Source of the DNA: Dolomedes plantarius
Taxonomy: Eukaryota > Arthropoda > Arachnida > Araneae > Dolomedidae
Reading direction: 5' to 3'
Length of the DNA: 64,000 bases
Assembly (NCBI GenBank): GCA_907164885.2
Contig: OU015496.1
Coordinates: forward strand, 186,151,781 to 186,215,780
Below the pieces are notes generated by a model. The model made no database searches. It was not told the origin of the DNA and saw only the letters and a list, made by a program, of their open reading frames with translations. The position numbers and the translations under genes are program-made. Below are positions 10,658-21,924 of this stretch, one piece after another. Within the stretch, counting starts at the first letter, position 1. Each line of letters opens with the position of its first letter.

Positions 10658-11153
10658 CAGTGGCGCCGGAAAGGGGGGGCAAGGGAGGGCACTTGCCCCC
10701 CCCCCTAGAAAATTGAATTTTTTTGTTTCTACCTAGCTAGCGCTCGTAAAATATTACAATTTTCATTTGAAATCATAAAGCCTAACAAAACTGAATACTA
10801 AATTGCAACCTCACACTCGTTAACGCAAGCGCGATAAACGTCATTCCATATACGCAGGAGCGATTAATCGCCAATTTCAGGTACGCAAGCGCGTTTAAAC
10901 GCCAATTCCAGACGTTTGCTTTTGCGATTCAAAAGCAACCCTACACGATGTTTTTTCATCGCGAAAGGGAATCTTGAATCCGATGTATTTGAAACGCGTA
11001 CACGTTGACGTGTGATAGGGCATAATATAACATAAAATAACATAAAAGTTTATTTTTTATAACCGTATATATGTATTTTTAATAATAAAGGTGTAAAAGT
11101 TTTAATCTATTTTACTTTGCCCCCCTCTATATTTGACTCTTCCGGCGCCACTG
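10658..11153 (+). mobile_element. hAT-like MITE, 496 bp, copy 1
   Basis: The ends are CAGTGGCGCCGGAA and TTCCGGCGCCACTG. The perfect 8-bp duplication CCTAAGTG is at 10650-10657 and 11154-11161. The interior has a G-tract, GGCACTTGCCCCC and a block of AAGCGCG/ACGCAAGCGCG repeats. An inverted copy of exactly the same length lies at 53386-53881 with its own target duplication. No coding capacity. Confidence 0.85.
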
Positions 11154-11424
11154 CCTAAGTGTTAGAATGACCGAGTGATATTTGTCTTTTGACAAAACGT
11201 AATGGATCTGAACACATATGTGAAATATCAAATAATAAAAAAAATTTTCAGTTTCGTCCATCTCGGCCCAATTTCGATGAAACTCGGTAAGTTTACATTT
11301 CTTGAATCGTACTTTCATTTAAAAGTAGACCAGTTGAGTTACGACATTGTTGTTGCTTCTAATGCCCACTGGCAATTTATTCCAGACCAGGTCCATACAG
11401 ACTAGCGAACTAAGGGGATCCGGT

Positions 11425-11670
11425 TTATAATGGCACCACAATGGTCGGATTTAGCCAGGTGCCACCTTAATTTTGACCGAGCACCTCCAGGGGCGGCATC
11501 TGGGAGGATCGTACCCTCTCCCACCCTCTCTGATATCATAGAGGGACTTTCCGGTCTATGGATTTAACATGTCCATATACGAACTAGACACGGAGGTATT
11601 GCACTTGTCGGGATTCGATCAGAGCACCCTCAGCACCGAAAGCCGACGCGCTACCACTAGGCTACCTCGA
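11425..11670 (-). repeat. tRNA-derived SINE-like repeat, family C
   Basis: On the minus strand a tRNA-like head reads GAGGTAGCCTAGTGGTAGCG (box A) and then GATCGAATCCCGAC (box B-like), near 11672-11611. The body continues toward 11425. No second copy was recognised in the window. A decayed tRNA pseudogene fused to unique sequence is the alternative. Confidence 0.45.
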
Positions 11671-11892
11671 GCCCACATCCGACATTAATTTAGGGTATTA
11701 GAATTTCTTTATTTTTTTATTTTGGGGGGAGATGGGTTAAGCCCGTTTCAAGCCTTTTAAGGTTTGAATTTTTTAAAAAAAGATTTCTTTGTGAGCACTA
11801 AGGCCTAAGAGGAACAACCCTGCAAAATTTTAACTTTCTAGGACTTATGGTTCCAGAGATAGAGTGTGGGATACTTGGCTTTTCTATATATG

Positions 11893-11967
11893 TATTAGCT
11901 GAAAACCAGCTCTTCGCTACGGAGTACATTCAAATTAAATACAACGGTCAATGTATGCAATTAATGC

Positions 11968-12055
<88 letters not shown>

Positions 12056-12744
12056 ATAAATACGACGATCAATGTATACAATTGATGTAAAAAAAACAAA
12101 AAAAAATATATTTATAAAAAATAGTAAGGGATATTTTTATAGACAAAATAATGTAGAAGAAAATATTCAAATTAAATGTAATAGGACATTCTAAAGAATA
12201 TAGTACAGTTAATATAGTACAGTTTGAGGAACATAATATCTTTTATTGTATTTTAATATTTTTTTGGATAATATCCAATCGTCTGCCGCATTAGCAAGGA
12301 AAAAAATATTTTTTTTGTCTATTTAGTTGTTATGCACGTGACGATAAATTTATTTAAAGTACCAGAAAAAGAAATCACGTGATCAGCATTTATTCCATTA
12401 AATTCTAAAAAAAATCTTTAAAAATTCACCAAAAATCAGAAAATGGAGATAAAGATTGGGAAAGATATCATTTTAAAGGATTTTTTAGGATCTTTCTCAC
12501 GATATAAATTTTATAACGCTTAAATTATTATTTTAAATGCAAACTTTAAAAAAGTTACTGAAACAGCTTAAAAATTTTATTTTAAGAAAATCTAAGAAGA
12601 ATTTTTGAGAAATCTTTCTTAGTGCACCCCTACACTATAAGAAGAATCGCCATGCAAAATTTCAGCCCTTTAGGTCCAGCGGATTGGTATGTGCGTTGTA
12701 TGTCAGTGAGTCAGTCAGTCAGTTCCGGAACTGTTTTATATATA
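11893..12744 (-). mobile_element. Helitron-like element, copy H2
   Basis: Full-length copy of the H family with a long (AT)n tract (about 11970-12050). It ends in (GTCA)n and GGAACTGTTTTATATATAG and is followed head-to-tail by H3 with one or two bases between. No coding part; open frames over the AT tract are artefacts. Confidence 0.65.
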
Positions 12745-12745
12745 G

Positions 12746-12818
12746 ACTAGCTGAAAACCCGCGCTTCGCTACGGAGTACATTCAAATTAAATACAACGGT
12801 CAATGTATGCAATTAATG

Positions 12819-12863
<45 letters not shown>

Positions 12864-13446
12864 GATAAATGCGACGATCAATGTATACAATTGATGTAAA
12901 ATATATATATATATATATTTATAAAAAAATCGTAAGGGATATTTATTTTTTTTGGATAATATCCAATTGTCTGCTGCATTAGAAAGAAAAAGAATATCAT
13001 TTTTGTCTATTTAGTTGTTATGCACGTGACGATAAATTTATTTAAAGTACCAGAAAAAGAAATCACGTGATCAACATTTAATAAATTAAATTCTAAAAAT
13101 TAATCTTTAAAAATTCACCAAAAATCAGAAAATGGAGGTAAAAATTCGAAAAAAATTTCATTTTGAAGGATATTTTTATGATCTTTCTCGTGATATAAAT
13201 TTTATAACCCTCAATGTATTATTTTAAATGCAAACGTAAAAAAAGTTTAAAAAACAGCTTAAAAATTTAATTTAAAAAAATCTAAGAAGAATTTTTGAAA
13301 AATCTTTCTTAGTGCACCCCTACACTATTAGAAGAATCGCCATGCAAAATTTCAGCCCTTTAGGTCCAGCGGTTTGGTCTGTGCGTTGTATGGCAGTCAG
13401 TGAATGAATGAATCAGTCAGTTACGGAACTGTTTTATATATATAGA
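12746..13446 (-). mobile_element. Helitron-like element, copy H3
   Basis: It begins CTAGCTGAAAACCCGCGCTT directly after the end of H2 and has two (AT)n tracts. It lacks a piece of the body found in H2 (the GACATTCTAAAGAATATAG region) and ends TTACGGAACTGTTTTATATA. The head-to-tail pair resembles the arrangement at 25460-26785. Confidence 0.65.
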
Positions 13447-13469
13447 TAGATAGGCTTTAAACAACGTAA

Positions 13470-13515
13470 GAGAGATGTTGCACTCTGTACACCGGTGCGC
13501 CCGCTGAAGAGTTAA
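13470..13515 (-). repeat. Inverted counterpart of the piggyBac-like end at 14107
   Basis: GTTGCACTCTGTACACC and GCGCCCGCTGAAGAG followed by TTAATC are the reverse complement of 14101-14145, with a short gap and one mismatch. It looks like one end of another element of the same family, with the TTAA target still visible. Its other end was not found. Confidence 0.5.
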
Positions 13516-13559
13516 TCAGAGAAAAAAAAAAAAACGAGAAGATTAAATGGCATGCTAGG

Positions 13560-13860
13560 ATATAAATATATAACGACCCTCAAAATTGATCTATCACGTT
13601 TTGCCTCGAAATAAATTGGTAAATATCTTGTGATGTTCGTAAATATCTTGTGATGTCCCGCGGCAACACCGTATCGAATTCTGGAAAAACACTTTTACGG
13701 GCAAAAGCGCTCCTGTAACGTAAGATAATAGGAATTTTAGATCTCGAAAATAAAATCTTTGATCTGGATATGACAGGAATCTTAAATTTCTCATCGTGAA
13801 GAAGGATGATCGCTGTCACATATAGAGGGTGCTGATGTCGGCATCCCACCCGTGCGTGTG
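13560..13860. repeat. Diverged ~300-bp repeat, unit 1
   Basis: The order of blocks (CACTTTTACGGGCAAAAGCG, CTCCTGTAACG, then GATCTGGATATGACAGGAAT and CTTAAATTTCTCATCGTGAA) recurs in diverged form at 14985-15200 and partly at 14740-14960. No protein is recognised in the overlapping open frames. Confidence 0.4.
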
Positions 13861-14106
13861 TATACTCACGTCAGTGAAAATACGTAAACATTCAAAAGTT
13901 GATAACAGGAACGTCAGCTTTGTTTTAAAATAGTGTTTAAAATGTCAGCCGATGGGCATGACGTACGAATGCGTCATCAATATTAAAGCTCTGAATAGAG
14001 AGTCAAGTCCGTCAATAGACAACGGCGACCCCTGCTGGCGGCACCGAAACTGATGCGGATATCGGCGCCATCTATATGCAACACAGACAGGTTTTCTTTT
14101 GATTAA

Positions 14107-14672
14107 CCCTTCAGCGGGCGCGCAGGTGTACAGAGTGCAACATTTTCGTAATTTTGAATGGTTTGTTTTTACATGTAAGGTTTGAATGTTCTAAGCAGTT
14201 TCTATTTATAGCTACACCCTTTCTAATGCAGGTATGATTTTCCGACCCTTGTATTCCTTTCCATTCATTGTTAGCCGTGATTTAACCGTGCTAAACCAAA
14301 GATTATACGGGATTACACTACGACAAAAGCAGGAGTTGATGTACTCGATCAAATGTGCAGCTATTACACATCCCACCTATCATGACGATGGAAAAGATCA
14401 TTGTTTTTTAGGTTTTTGGACATAATAGGAATCCATTCGCAAGTTGTCCAATAAACCGGACAGTTTTGAAATAAGGCGATTGTATCTGCATTCTTTGGCC
14501 TTTAATTATAAATATATCTCAATATTATAAACATTTTATATCTTGTCATAAAACGGAGAATTGTTAGTTTTAATTTGAGAAAAAAAGTTTATTACAAAAT
14601 GAATAATCAAGGTTGCACGTTGTGCCACGCACGCCTGCCGGTGTTCCAAAAATTGTCGCGCCCGCTGAAGGG
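14107..14672. mobile_element. piggyBac-like MITE with TTAA target
   Basis: Sixteen-base perfect terminal inverted repeats, CCCTTCAGCGGGCGCG and its reverse complement, are flanked by TTAA at 14103-14106 and 14673-14676. A TTAA target with CCC-type ends is the hallmark of piggyBac elements. The 566-bp interior has no transposase. Only one small AT-rich frame is open. Confidence 0.8.
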
Positions 14673-14679
14673 TTAAACG

Positions 14680-15200
14680 AAGTAAAGGATTAAACAAAAT
14701 CGAATGATTCAAATTGAATTCGAATCGTTAAAATTCACTGACGAAGTCTCGTTTTATCATGAATCGATGGAACTTGTAACAACAAATCAGCAAAAAAAAC
14801 CACTAACAAAGAAATTATTTCTAGTTCATAGGAAGAGAGTATTTTAGATTCCGAAAGCAATTTCGCGTTTAGATTGATTGAAAGGAACCTTAGATTTCTC
14901 ACCGTACAAGTGGATATCAAAATTCTACTAATAAATTTAGAATTAAAGATTAAATAAAATTCCGTGATTAAATTGCAACCCAATCCTATTGAGTGGCTTA
15001 GTCATGTCTCGCTTAGTATTAAATCAACGGGAACCTGTGACGTTTGTTTCACGGCAGCATTGACTCACTAAAGGAGTAAACACTCTTACAGGCTAATCGC
15101 TCCTAGAACGAAGGAATATAGATAGATATTTCCGATCCTGACACAAAAAATCCTGAATCTGGATCTGACAGGCACACTCAGATTTCTCTCCGTTGGGGGG
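14680..15200. repeat. Diverged ~300-bp repeat, units 2 and 3
   Basis: Two further diverged units follow the piggyBac-like element. The third keeps CACTCTTACAGGCTAATCGC, TCCTAGAACG, and CTGGATCTGACAGGCACACT, parallel to 13680-13790. A G tract sits at about 15194-15207. Confidence 0.4.
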
Positions 15201-15744
15201 GGGGGGGATAAACACCGGAGCCGTCCATTCCGGGCCACGTGCAGCGTGGGAAAAACCGCGTATCGATTCGTGGCGGCACGCTTCGTCCATCGATTCATCG
15301 AGGTGACTCACGGTTCCCTTTCACGGTCGCGAGGGTGGGTTTTTAACGAGCGGAGTGAATCGGACCCGCGTGGATCTCACGGATAAACCGAGGATGATGT
15401 GTGACAGGTCCTGATGCAAGAGAATAAATTAATCTTGTGCAATTCCCCACCTCAAAAGGTTTATACGCTTTGATTCATTCATAGCCACGAATGAATGGGA
15501 AAGTACAATTGAGTCAGTGCCCGGATTGTTGTCTGTTCTATACACAAGTTTAGCCATAGTAACACGAGTCTCTAGTTACACATAAGTGAGATCAACAATT
15601 TTGTTTTGCTCTTTCTTTCTTTCTTTCTCTTTTACTTTCATTTATTTCTTTGAACTCTTACCTTTTATCTACACACATAATATAAAAAGTTGAAATAGAC
15701 ATATTTCTTCATATACAGGAAAGTGCTGAAATCTGGTATTTATA
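15201..15744. other. No gene seen
   Basis: Mixed-composition sequence with a GC-richer patch near 15215-15400 and a short (CTTT)n tract near 15610. Two overlapping 70-codon minus-strand frames cross the G tract; neither looks like a known protein. Confidence 0.4.
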
Positions 15745-16575
15745 TTTAGCTGAATACCCATACTTCGCTAAGGGATAATTACAATGAAAAAATAATAAAA
15801 TTGCTTTTTAGAGGATTTCCTTATAAACAATTTTTTTGTTGTTTCTTCATTGGGCGGAACTTATATTACCAGGCTCGTCCGTGAACTTACGCGTGAGCAA
15901 GCTACGTAAAACTGACCGTGGGAGAAACAATTTTCTCTTACATCTGCGGTAGCGTATTTAAAAGTTTGGCCTTGAGACTTACTTACCGTCATAGCGAAGC
16001 ATACTTTGAGGGGAAATTGCAATTTTATATTTAGGGTTAATTTAAAATCCATAAAACATACTAATTTGAATTAAATTCTTTAAAAAAATTCCATCTCAAT
16101 TAATCTAGTGGTTAAATTTTATCTTTTACTGTATTTTAATATTTTTTGTCAATTTATTTCGGTGTTATGCATGTGACGAAAAATTAATTTCAAGTATCAC
16201 AAAAAGAAAAGAAATCTCGTGATCAGCATTTAATAAATTAAATTCTAAAAATTAATCTTTAAAAATTCACCAAAAACGAGAAAATGGAGGTAAAGATTTG
16301 AAAAAGATTTCATTTTAAAGGAATTTTCATGATCTTTCTCGTGATATAAATTTTAGAACCCTCGGATTATTATTTTAAATGCAAACTTTAAAAAACTTTA
16401 CAAAAACAGCTTAAAAATTTAATTTATAAAAATCTAAGGAGAATTTTTCAAAAATCTTTCTTAGTTCACCCCTACACTATAAAAAGAATCGTCATGCAAA
16501 ATTTCAGCCCTTTGGGTTCAGCGGTTTGGTCTGTGCGGTATCTGTCAATCAGTCAGTCACGGAACTGTTTTATAT
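15745..16575 (-). mobile_element. Helitron-like element, copy H4, with helicase remnant
   Basis: The plus-strand start TTTAGCTGAATACCCATACT and the right half (from about 16120 to 16575) match the H family. In place of the usual left body it has sequence that encodes, on the minus strand, the C-terminal end of a Helitron Rep/helicase. This copy links the non-coding H repeats to a Helitron parent. Its right end abuts the Tc1 element. Confidence 0.75.
15861..16052 (-). pseudogene. Helitron helicase C-terminal fragment (Pif1-type)
   Basis: The 63-residue frame contains F-A-M-T-V-S-K-S-Q-G-Q-T, then F-S-H-G-Q-F-Y-V-A-C-S-R-V-S-S. These are the last conserved helicase motifs (V and VI) of the Pif1-like SF1 helicase fused to the Rep nuclease in Helitron transposases, which unwind DNA in rolling-circle-type transposition. 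The Walker motifs, the Rep HUH domain and more than 1000 residues upstream are missing, and upstream sequence on the same strand is non-coding H-family DNA. It is a relic left by internal deletion. A host Pif1 gene is unlikely, because the FSHGQLYVALSRV-type signature is strongest in Helitrons and the repeat context agrees. Confidence 0.8.
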
Positions 16576-16576
16576 A

Positions 16577-17877
16577 CACTCTGTCACAAAAAAAAATATA
16601 TGCACCCAGATGAAATCGAGCTACTACCACGAAACTTGGCAGGAATGTAGTCTGGTAAGAGATATGCAAATGATTAAATTTTCGACGCCAATGAGACAAG
16701 GGTAAGCGCGCTATGCGCTTATGAGATGTGCAGCTGGGAGAGTTTAAAAGCATTATTGCTCGTGCCATAGGATTATTCAAACAAATCTGTCGACTTGGAT
16801 GGACGGTATTGTGACTAGAGATGCCTCTGAGACCTTTGTGACAGTACGAACAATTGTCGGACTTTGAGAGGGGGTGTAGAGTAGGCCTCAGAGAAGCAGG
16901 TTGGTCGAACAGGCGTTTCGGCCGCCACCTCGGTCGGACCGATATGGTAGTTGCTCGATGTTGGAAACAATGGATCACGGAAGGGATAGTCTATCGTCGC
17001 GGAGGGTCAGGGCGTCCCAGGAACACAAATGCGCGCGAGGATCGCGCAATCATAAGACCGGCCACGTCCACACCAATAACGACCCCACATCATAGGCAGT
17101 ATCGATTGGATTTTTGTCGACCTCGGGCAAGCTGAAGTGTAACAAACTGGGGGCGTGTGATCTTCAGCGATGAATCCCGATTCAGTCTGAATGCTGATGA
17201 CCAGCGCATACGCGTGTGGAGGCGGCCAGGCCACCGGTCCGATCCGGCATTTGTTGTCGAGAGGCATACGGCGATTTCACAAGGTGTGACAGTGTGGGGA
17301 GCGATTTGTTGGGACACACGATCACCTCTAGTCGTTCTTCAACGCACTTTGTGCACTTCAACGCAGTTACGTGGACGAGATTTTAACACCAGTTGTACTG
17401 TCTATGCTATCAAGTCGCCCAGGTGTCATTTACCGTCAAGACAATGCTCGTCCACATACTGCGCGACTCTCCCAACAATGTCTTCAAGGATATGACGTAC
17501 TCCCATGGCATGCCAGGTCACCAGACCTCTCGCCAATAGAGCACGTCTGGGACGTGCTTGGAAGGCAACTGTAGCCGTCCCGGAATCCTCGTTAATTAAC
17601 TGCCCAGTTGCAAAGATTATGGAATGATCTTCCGCAGGAGGTCATAGGTGACCCTATTGATTCGATGCCACGCCGTGTTTCGGCTTGTACAGCTGCCAGA
17701 GGTGGATTTACTACTTACTGATTTGTAACCTTTTTCATGTCATATCTTCTTAACAAAACGGTCTGTTTTTCTGAATTTATAATCATTTGCCTATCTCCTC
17801 ATACACTACATACATGTTAAGTTTCGAGATAGTAGCTCGTTTCCTTCTGGGTGCATATATTTTTTTGTGATAGAGTG
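16577..17877 (+). mobile_element. Tc1-like transposon, 1301 bp
   Basis: The inverted ends are CACTCTGTCACAAAAAAAAA and, on the right, TTTTTTTGTGATAGAGTG. They extend inward as TATATGCACCCAG and CTGGGTGCATATA. TA dinucleotides at 16575-16576 and 17878-17879 are the target duplication. The length is typical for Tc1 elements. The single gene inside is broken, so the copy is not autonomous. It lies directly against Helitron copy H4. Confidence 0.9.
16821..17721 (+). pseudogene. Tc1-like transposase, broken
   Basis: A Tc1 transposase cuts and pastes the element with a DDE/D RNase H-fold domain after binding the terminal repeats through paired helix-turn-helix domains. Reading from ATG 16821, codon 7 is already a stop. 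The N-terminal DNA-binding region follows (L-S-D-F-E-R-G, then G-R-P-R linker near 17010). Relative to family members about 60 residues are missing around 17090. Then come the first catalytic Asp in F-S-D-E-S-R-F (17160), a frameshift between about 17350 and 17371, the second Asp in Y-R-Q-D-N-A-R-P-H (near 17440) and the Glu in S-P-D-L-S-P-I-E-H-V-W-D (near 17540). The Asp-Glu spacing is 32 residues. Stops at 17572 and 17593 interrupt the C-terminus, which runs to 17721. Clearly dead. Confidence 0.9.
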
Positions 17878-17948
17878 TATATAGATTACAATGCTTAATT
17901 CTTTGTAATACTAAAAAAAATTACTTTATTTCCAATGAAATATATATA

Positions 17949-18714
17949 CAGTGGTACCTTGACTTACGAGTTTAATTCGTTCCATGACTTAGCTCGTAAC
18001 TCGAAATACTCGTATCTCGAATCAATTTTCCCCATTGAAATGAATGGAAATGCCATTAATTCGTTCCGGGCTTCCTCAAAACACCGCAATTTTTTTGTTA
18101 CATGTTTTTAAATAAGAAAAACGTGCTTTTGAACGACGATCATTGTATAAAAACGCAATACAATAGAATGTACTGCAATAAAATTGTTTTATTAAGTGTA
18201 ATGTACAACATTTACCTTGGAGATCAGACTTGGAGATGCTGATGGAAGAGGAGGAGATTGGTTGAGCTGAAAAATTAAATCTTATTCGTTGATTTTTGAT
18301 CTTTTCGTCCCGCTTTCCTCACTTTCACTTTTATTACCAGTTACTCTCTTAAAGTGAACGAGTGAGACACGGAAGCTGGGCTATAGTTGCATCGTCCACT
18401 GTGGCTGAAATGTCCAGATTCTTCTTTCTGAGAATCCGAAGAACGTTTTCTCAGAGTCCAATCTCTCGGTTTAAGACTGGATAGTAGTCTCATAATAATA
18501 TTATACAATTGCATAACAATTGTACATAAAGGTTGTAAATATTATATGCTTCTTGTATTCTCATTTGTTGAGCACGTAACATGGCATTCGCTGCTCAAAC
18601 AAGCGGCGGGATATCTGAAGCTTGCTCGTAACCCGAAGCAAAAAATCTACCGAGAGAATGCTCGTATCTCGAAAAACTCGTAAGTCGAGACACTGGTAAG
18701 TCGAAGTACCACTG
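17949..18714. mobile_element. Tigger/pogo-like non-autonomous element
   Basis: The ends are CAGTGGTACCTTGACTTACG and, on the right, TAAGTCGAAGTACCACTG; TA flanks both. Subterminal repeats of the type CTCGTAACTCG, CTCGTATCTCGAA occur at both ends. This end type is known from Tigger-like elements. The 766-bp interior shows no convincing transposase. Confidence 0.75.
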
Positions 18715-18716
18715 TA

Positions 18717-19632
18717 TATAATAATAAACAGTTTAATGATAATATAATTTTTTCAACAGTGACAACATTATCATTAAACGAATGATCGTTTCTGATAGTT
18801 GTGATCTTCAAGATAAAATGAACCTGTAGCTGGATAATCTTTAAAAATAAATAGAGGATGGCGGGGGGCATCCTCAAAGCAGCAGAAACAAGGTTGTTCT
18901 TCTACGCCTCCCGCTCGTCCAAGATCCCCCCCCCCCCCCCCCCCACACCGATTTGTGATATAATACACACACACGCACGCAGAGCATATGTGAGTGTCCG
19001 CGCGCGTGTTTGACATTAATAACTTCCCTCTTTTCAGCAATAAATTTCAAAGCCATGTATCTACTTTCAGGAACATGGTTATCGATCAGCTTATTGACAT
19101 TAATTGCCTATAATCTGAAGTAAAAAGGACATTATTATTAAGAAACTATATGGAAGGGTAATCAAGAATGACTATCTGTAAAAGTTAATGAATTACGTGA
19201 TCATGGTCACAAATCAATTGCCTTAAATTTCGTTTTGTACATATTCATCCACGACATTTTAAAATACCTGTTTTCTGTTGCGTTTTATTTTCATGAAAAA
19301 AAATTTCGATTGCTTATCCCTGAGTGGATTATGCAAGTCGATGAAAAGGAACAGATTTGGAATAAAATACCGATTTTCCGAAAGAATGGCAATATAGTTT
19401 GGAAACATACGAATACAAAACCGTTCTTTTTATATTTTATTTATGGGCATTAGATACCCGCAATTTTATTTTTTACTATAATTTACGCGCATTTTGCAAT
19501 GATATTTTCCCCTTCGAATGTGTTAATAGTAAAATCATTATACACATAAAATTTTTAGCTATTTGTATACTACCATCTCAAACAAATTAACCACGTGATT
19601 TAGGAAATTTTTATCACGGTGGATAGAAAAGT
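18717..19632. other. No gene seen
   Basis: AT-rich DNA with a C tract at about 18928-18944 and a (CA)n/(CG)-type run near 18962-18980. Frames of 60-90 codons overlap and are low-complexity. Confidence 0.4.
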
Positions 19633-19920
19633 ACCGTATATTTTGGACCATAAGAGGCACATCAAGTTTATGGGAGGATTTTTAGAAAAGAATATTTTGT
19701 ATTTTGTTTGGTATATAAAGATATTTTTAATTTCTTACTGAATAAAGGTAAAAAATATATAGAATAAAAAGTATAACAAATGATGTATAATAAATATATA
19801 TAATGTATATAATAAAATATTAATTGTATTTTAATGTTACGTTCGGACCATAAGACGCAACCCTATTTTAAATCGAGGTTTTTATGTAAAAAGGTGTATC
19901 TTATGGTCCAAGAAATACGG
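19633..19920. mobile_element. Short TIR element (GGACCATAAG-type), TA target
   Basis: The left end CCGTATATTTTGGACCATAA is mirrored on the right by CTTATGGTCCAAGAAATACGG, and TA lies outside each. Short elements with such ends are usually derived from mariner/Tigger-type transposons. No coding sequence. Confidence 0.65.
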
Positions 19921-20300
19921 TAAATATTTTTTTAGCGAGTCAAACTATTTCAAGATTTTATTTATTTATTTATTTTTCTACTCTCTGTTGAATTTTTCGA
20001 CGTGCGTTTGAGAAAACTGAATAAAAGTAAAAAATATATAGAATAAAAAGTATAACAAATGATATATATTAAATATATATATAATATATATATAATAAAA
20101 TATTAATTTTATTTTAATGTTACCTTTGGACCATAAGACGCAACCCAATTTTAAATCGAGTTTTTTATGTAAAAAGGTGTATCTTATGGTCCGAGAAATA
20201 CGGTAAATATTTTTTTAGCGAGTCAAACTATTTCAAGATTTTATTTATTTATTTATTTATTTTTCTACTCTCTGTTGAATTTTTCGACGTGCGTTTGGGA
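19738..20300 (+). repeat. 279-bp tandem duplication, two units
   Basis: AGAATAAAAAGTATAACAAA occurs at 19761 and 20040, and the match continues through the right end of the short TIR element, the (ATTT)n run and GAATTTTTCGACGTGCGTTT. The duplication therefore includes the right half of that element. The units differ by a few substitutions and by microsatellite length. Confidence 0.85.
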
Positions 20301-21337
20301 AATCGAAGCACGGTTTCCTTTGATTTGATTCAAACCTCTTTTTCTTCTGCTACGTGAAACACACCTAAAACACCGAAAATCCTGAAAGAGGCGTGGCCCC
20401 CCAGATGACCTTTCCTTGACCTCACTAGATGATTTCTGGACGCGGAAGCGATTCGGGGCAAAAAACGCAACCCATTCGTCCATCCATGGGGTCGACGGGA
20501 CGAAAAGAGGCCACTTTTCCAGAATTGCGAAATTTCGAATAAGGTGCAGCTTTCGCTCGCAATTCTTTTCTTTTGAAGAATTAAGAAGAAGAAGAAAAAA
20601 AAAAAGGAGAAAAATAAAGAAAGGAGCAACAAAATGGATTCTGTCTCCTCCACCACCTGTCTTCCCTTTTTGTGCGGGGCAGATGGTCAGGGCAGGTTTC
20701 TTTTCTTCCGCTCTCTTGACTTATTCCCTCTTTCTATTTTTTTTTTCCTTTCTATTCTTACCTCCTCCGCCCCTCCCCCTCCTCTCCTCGTGTTCGCATT
20801 TTTTATCCTACCCGTGTTCCACGTTGACTGAGATAAATAAAAGCTCTGTTTGTTTGGGTTTCGTCATATGGCAGCACCTGTCTCAAGACGACCACAGGAA
20901 ACTTATTTGGGTGGAAATCATTGTTTTCCACCGCAGTGAAAACCATAGGTCCAGAGGCGTACCTTGGCCGCCGGCACAGGGCGTGTTGTAGACTGAAGAT
21001 CTTGTCTCGTGCGACCATCAACAGGCTATAAATATTATTTTTAAAAGTGGGTCATGGGTGTTTGGTGTATCTACACTGAATGTAACAATGCGTAAAAGAC
21101 AAATTAATTAAAAATAGAAAAAAAAATTGCTTCATGAGGTACGTTATAAAAGTTGCTTATAAAACTGCAATTTTAATTTCAAACTAATCACAGTGCTTCT
21201 TCAGGCCATAGATCATCAGATGTAATTGTTAAGTACAGATAAATCACAAATGCGTGATGCCTAATGGATCTTGAGAGGCAGTGTTTTCCCGAAGCAGTGT
21301 CCCTTTAAAAATATAAAGCAGGTGACTTTTTATAAGT
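20301..21337. other. No gene; purine/pyrimidine-rich tracts
   Basis: GA-rich (20575-20635) and CT-rich (20700-20800) tracts give a 191-codon plus-strand frame rich in Arg/Lys, then Pro/Phe/Leu. It is a composition effect and resembles no protein. No repeat family was identified, so this may be unique sequence. Confidence 0.4.
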
Positions 21338-21345
21338 GTCATCCT

Positions 21346-21746
21346 CAGGCCCTGATTTTCCATTAGGCCCGAGCCTAGGGGCCCCAAACTTTTTATTTAA
21401 AAAAAAAAAAGAAAAATTCCCAATTCAAATTTTTTTTTTAATTTTACCTTTTTTAATAGCATCATATGTATGTTATAGTGTGTATAAGGGATTAATAAGA
21501 TTTTCTGGTTGCATTGTATTGGTGTTTTAATGATGAAGTTAATATGTTGTATTGCTTTTTGTTGTTTGATAATGTTCTAGGCTTTTATGCTTCAAATAGC
21601 CAATTCTTGGTAAAATGGTACTTTTACAATGATTCATGATTATTTTTTTCGTGTGTCAATTTTTGAAATTTTAACCCCACATCAGTGTTAGGGGGCCCCC
21701 ATCCCGAGTTGTGCCTACAGTCAAGAATTTTCTAAATCGGGCCCAG
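21346..21746 (+). mobile_element. hAT-like MITE with perfect 8-bp TSD
   Basis: The ends are CAGGCCCTGATTTTCC and, on the right, AAATCGGGCCCAG. GTCATCCT flanks it at 21338-21345 and 21747-21754. The interior matches the degraded copy at 4325-4788. No transposase. Confidence 0.8.
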
Positions 21747-21924
21747 GTCATCCTGACTGCTTTATGCAGCAGAAAGGATGCCATTGTCCGCAAAAAAATC
21801 GTTATAATTATTCTTCCTTAAAGATAATTACGAGACAATAAAATTAATTATAAGTGGGCCCCAAAGAAACTTACTTCCTCTAACAGGAAATGGAAGCTCA
21901 CAAGTCGTGATTACAATTTCAAAA

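Noticed and set aside
11847..12056. Frames with long Ile-Tyr repeats (also 12684-12899, 25906-26180)
   Set aside because: They are translations of (AT)n microsatellites inside Helitron-like repeats.
17007..17317. Minus-strand frames over the first Tc1 element
   Set aside because: Shadows of the transposase pseudogene on the plus strand.
20416..20991. 191-codon plus-strand frame
   Set aside because: It is made by a GA-rich tract followed by a CT-rich tract (Arg/Lys run, then Pro/Phe/Leu run); no domain, and two overlapping frames exist on both strands.
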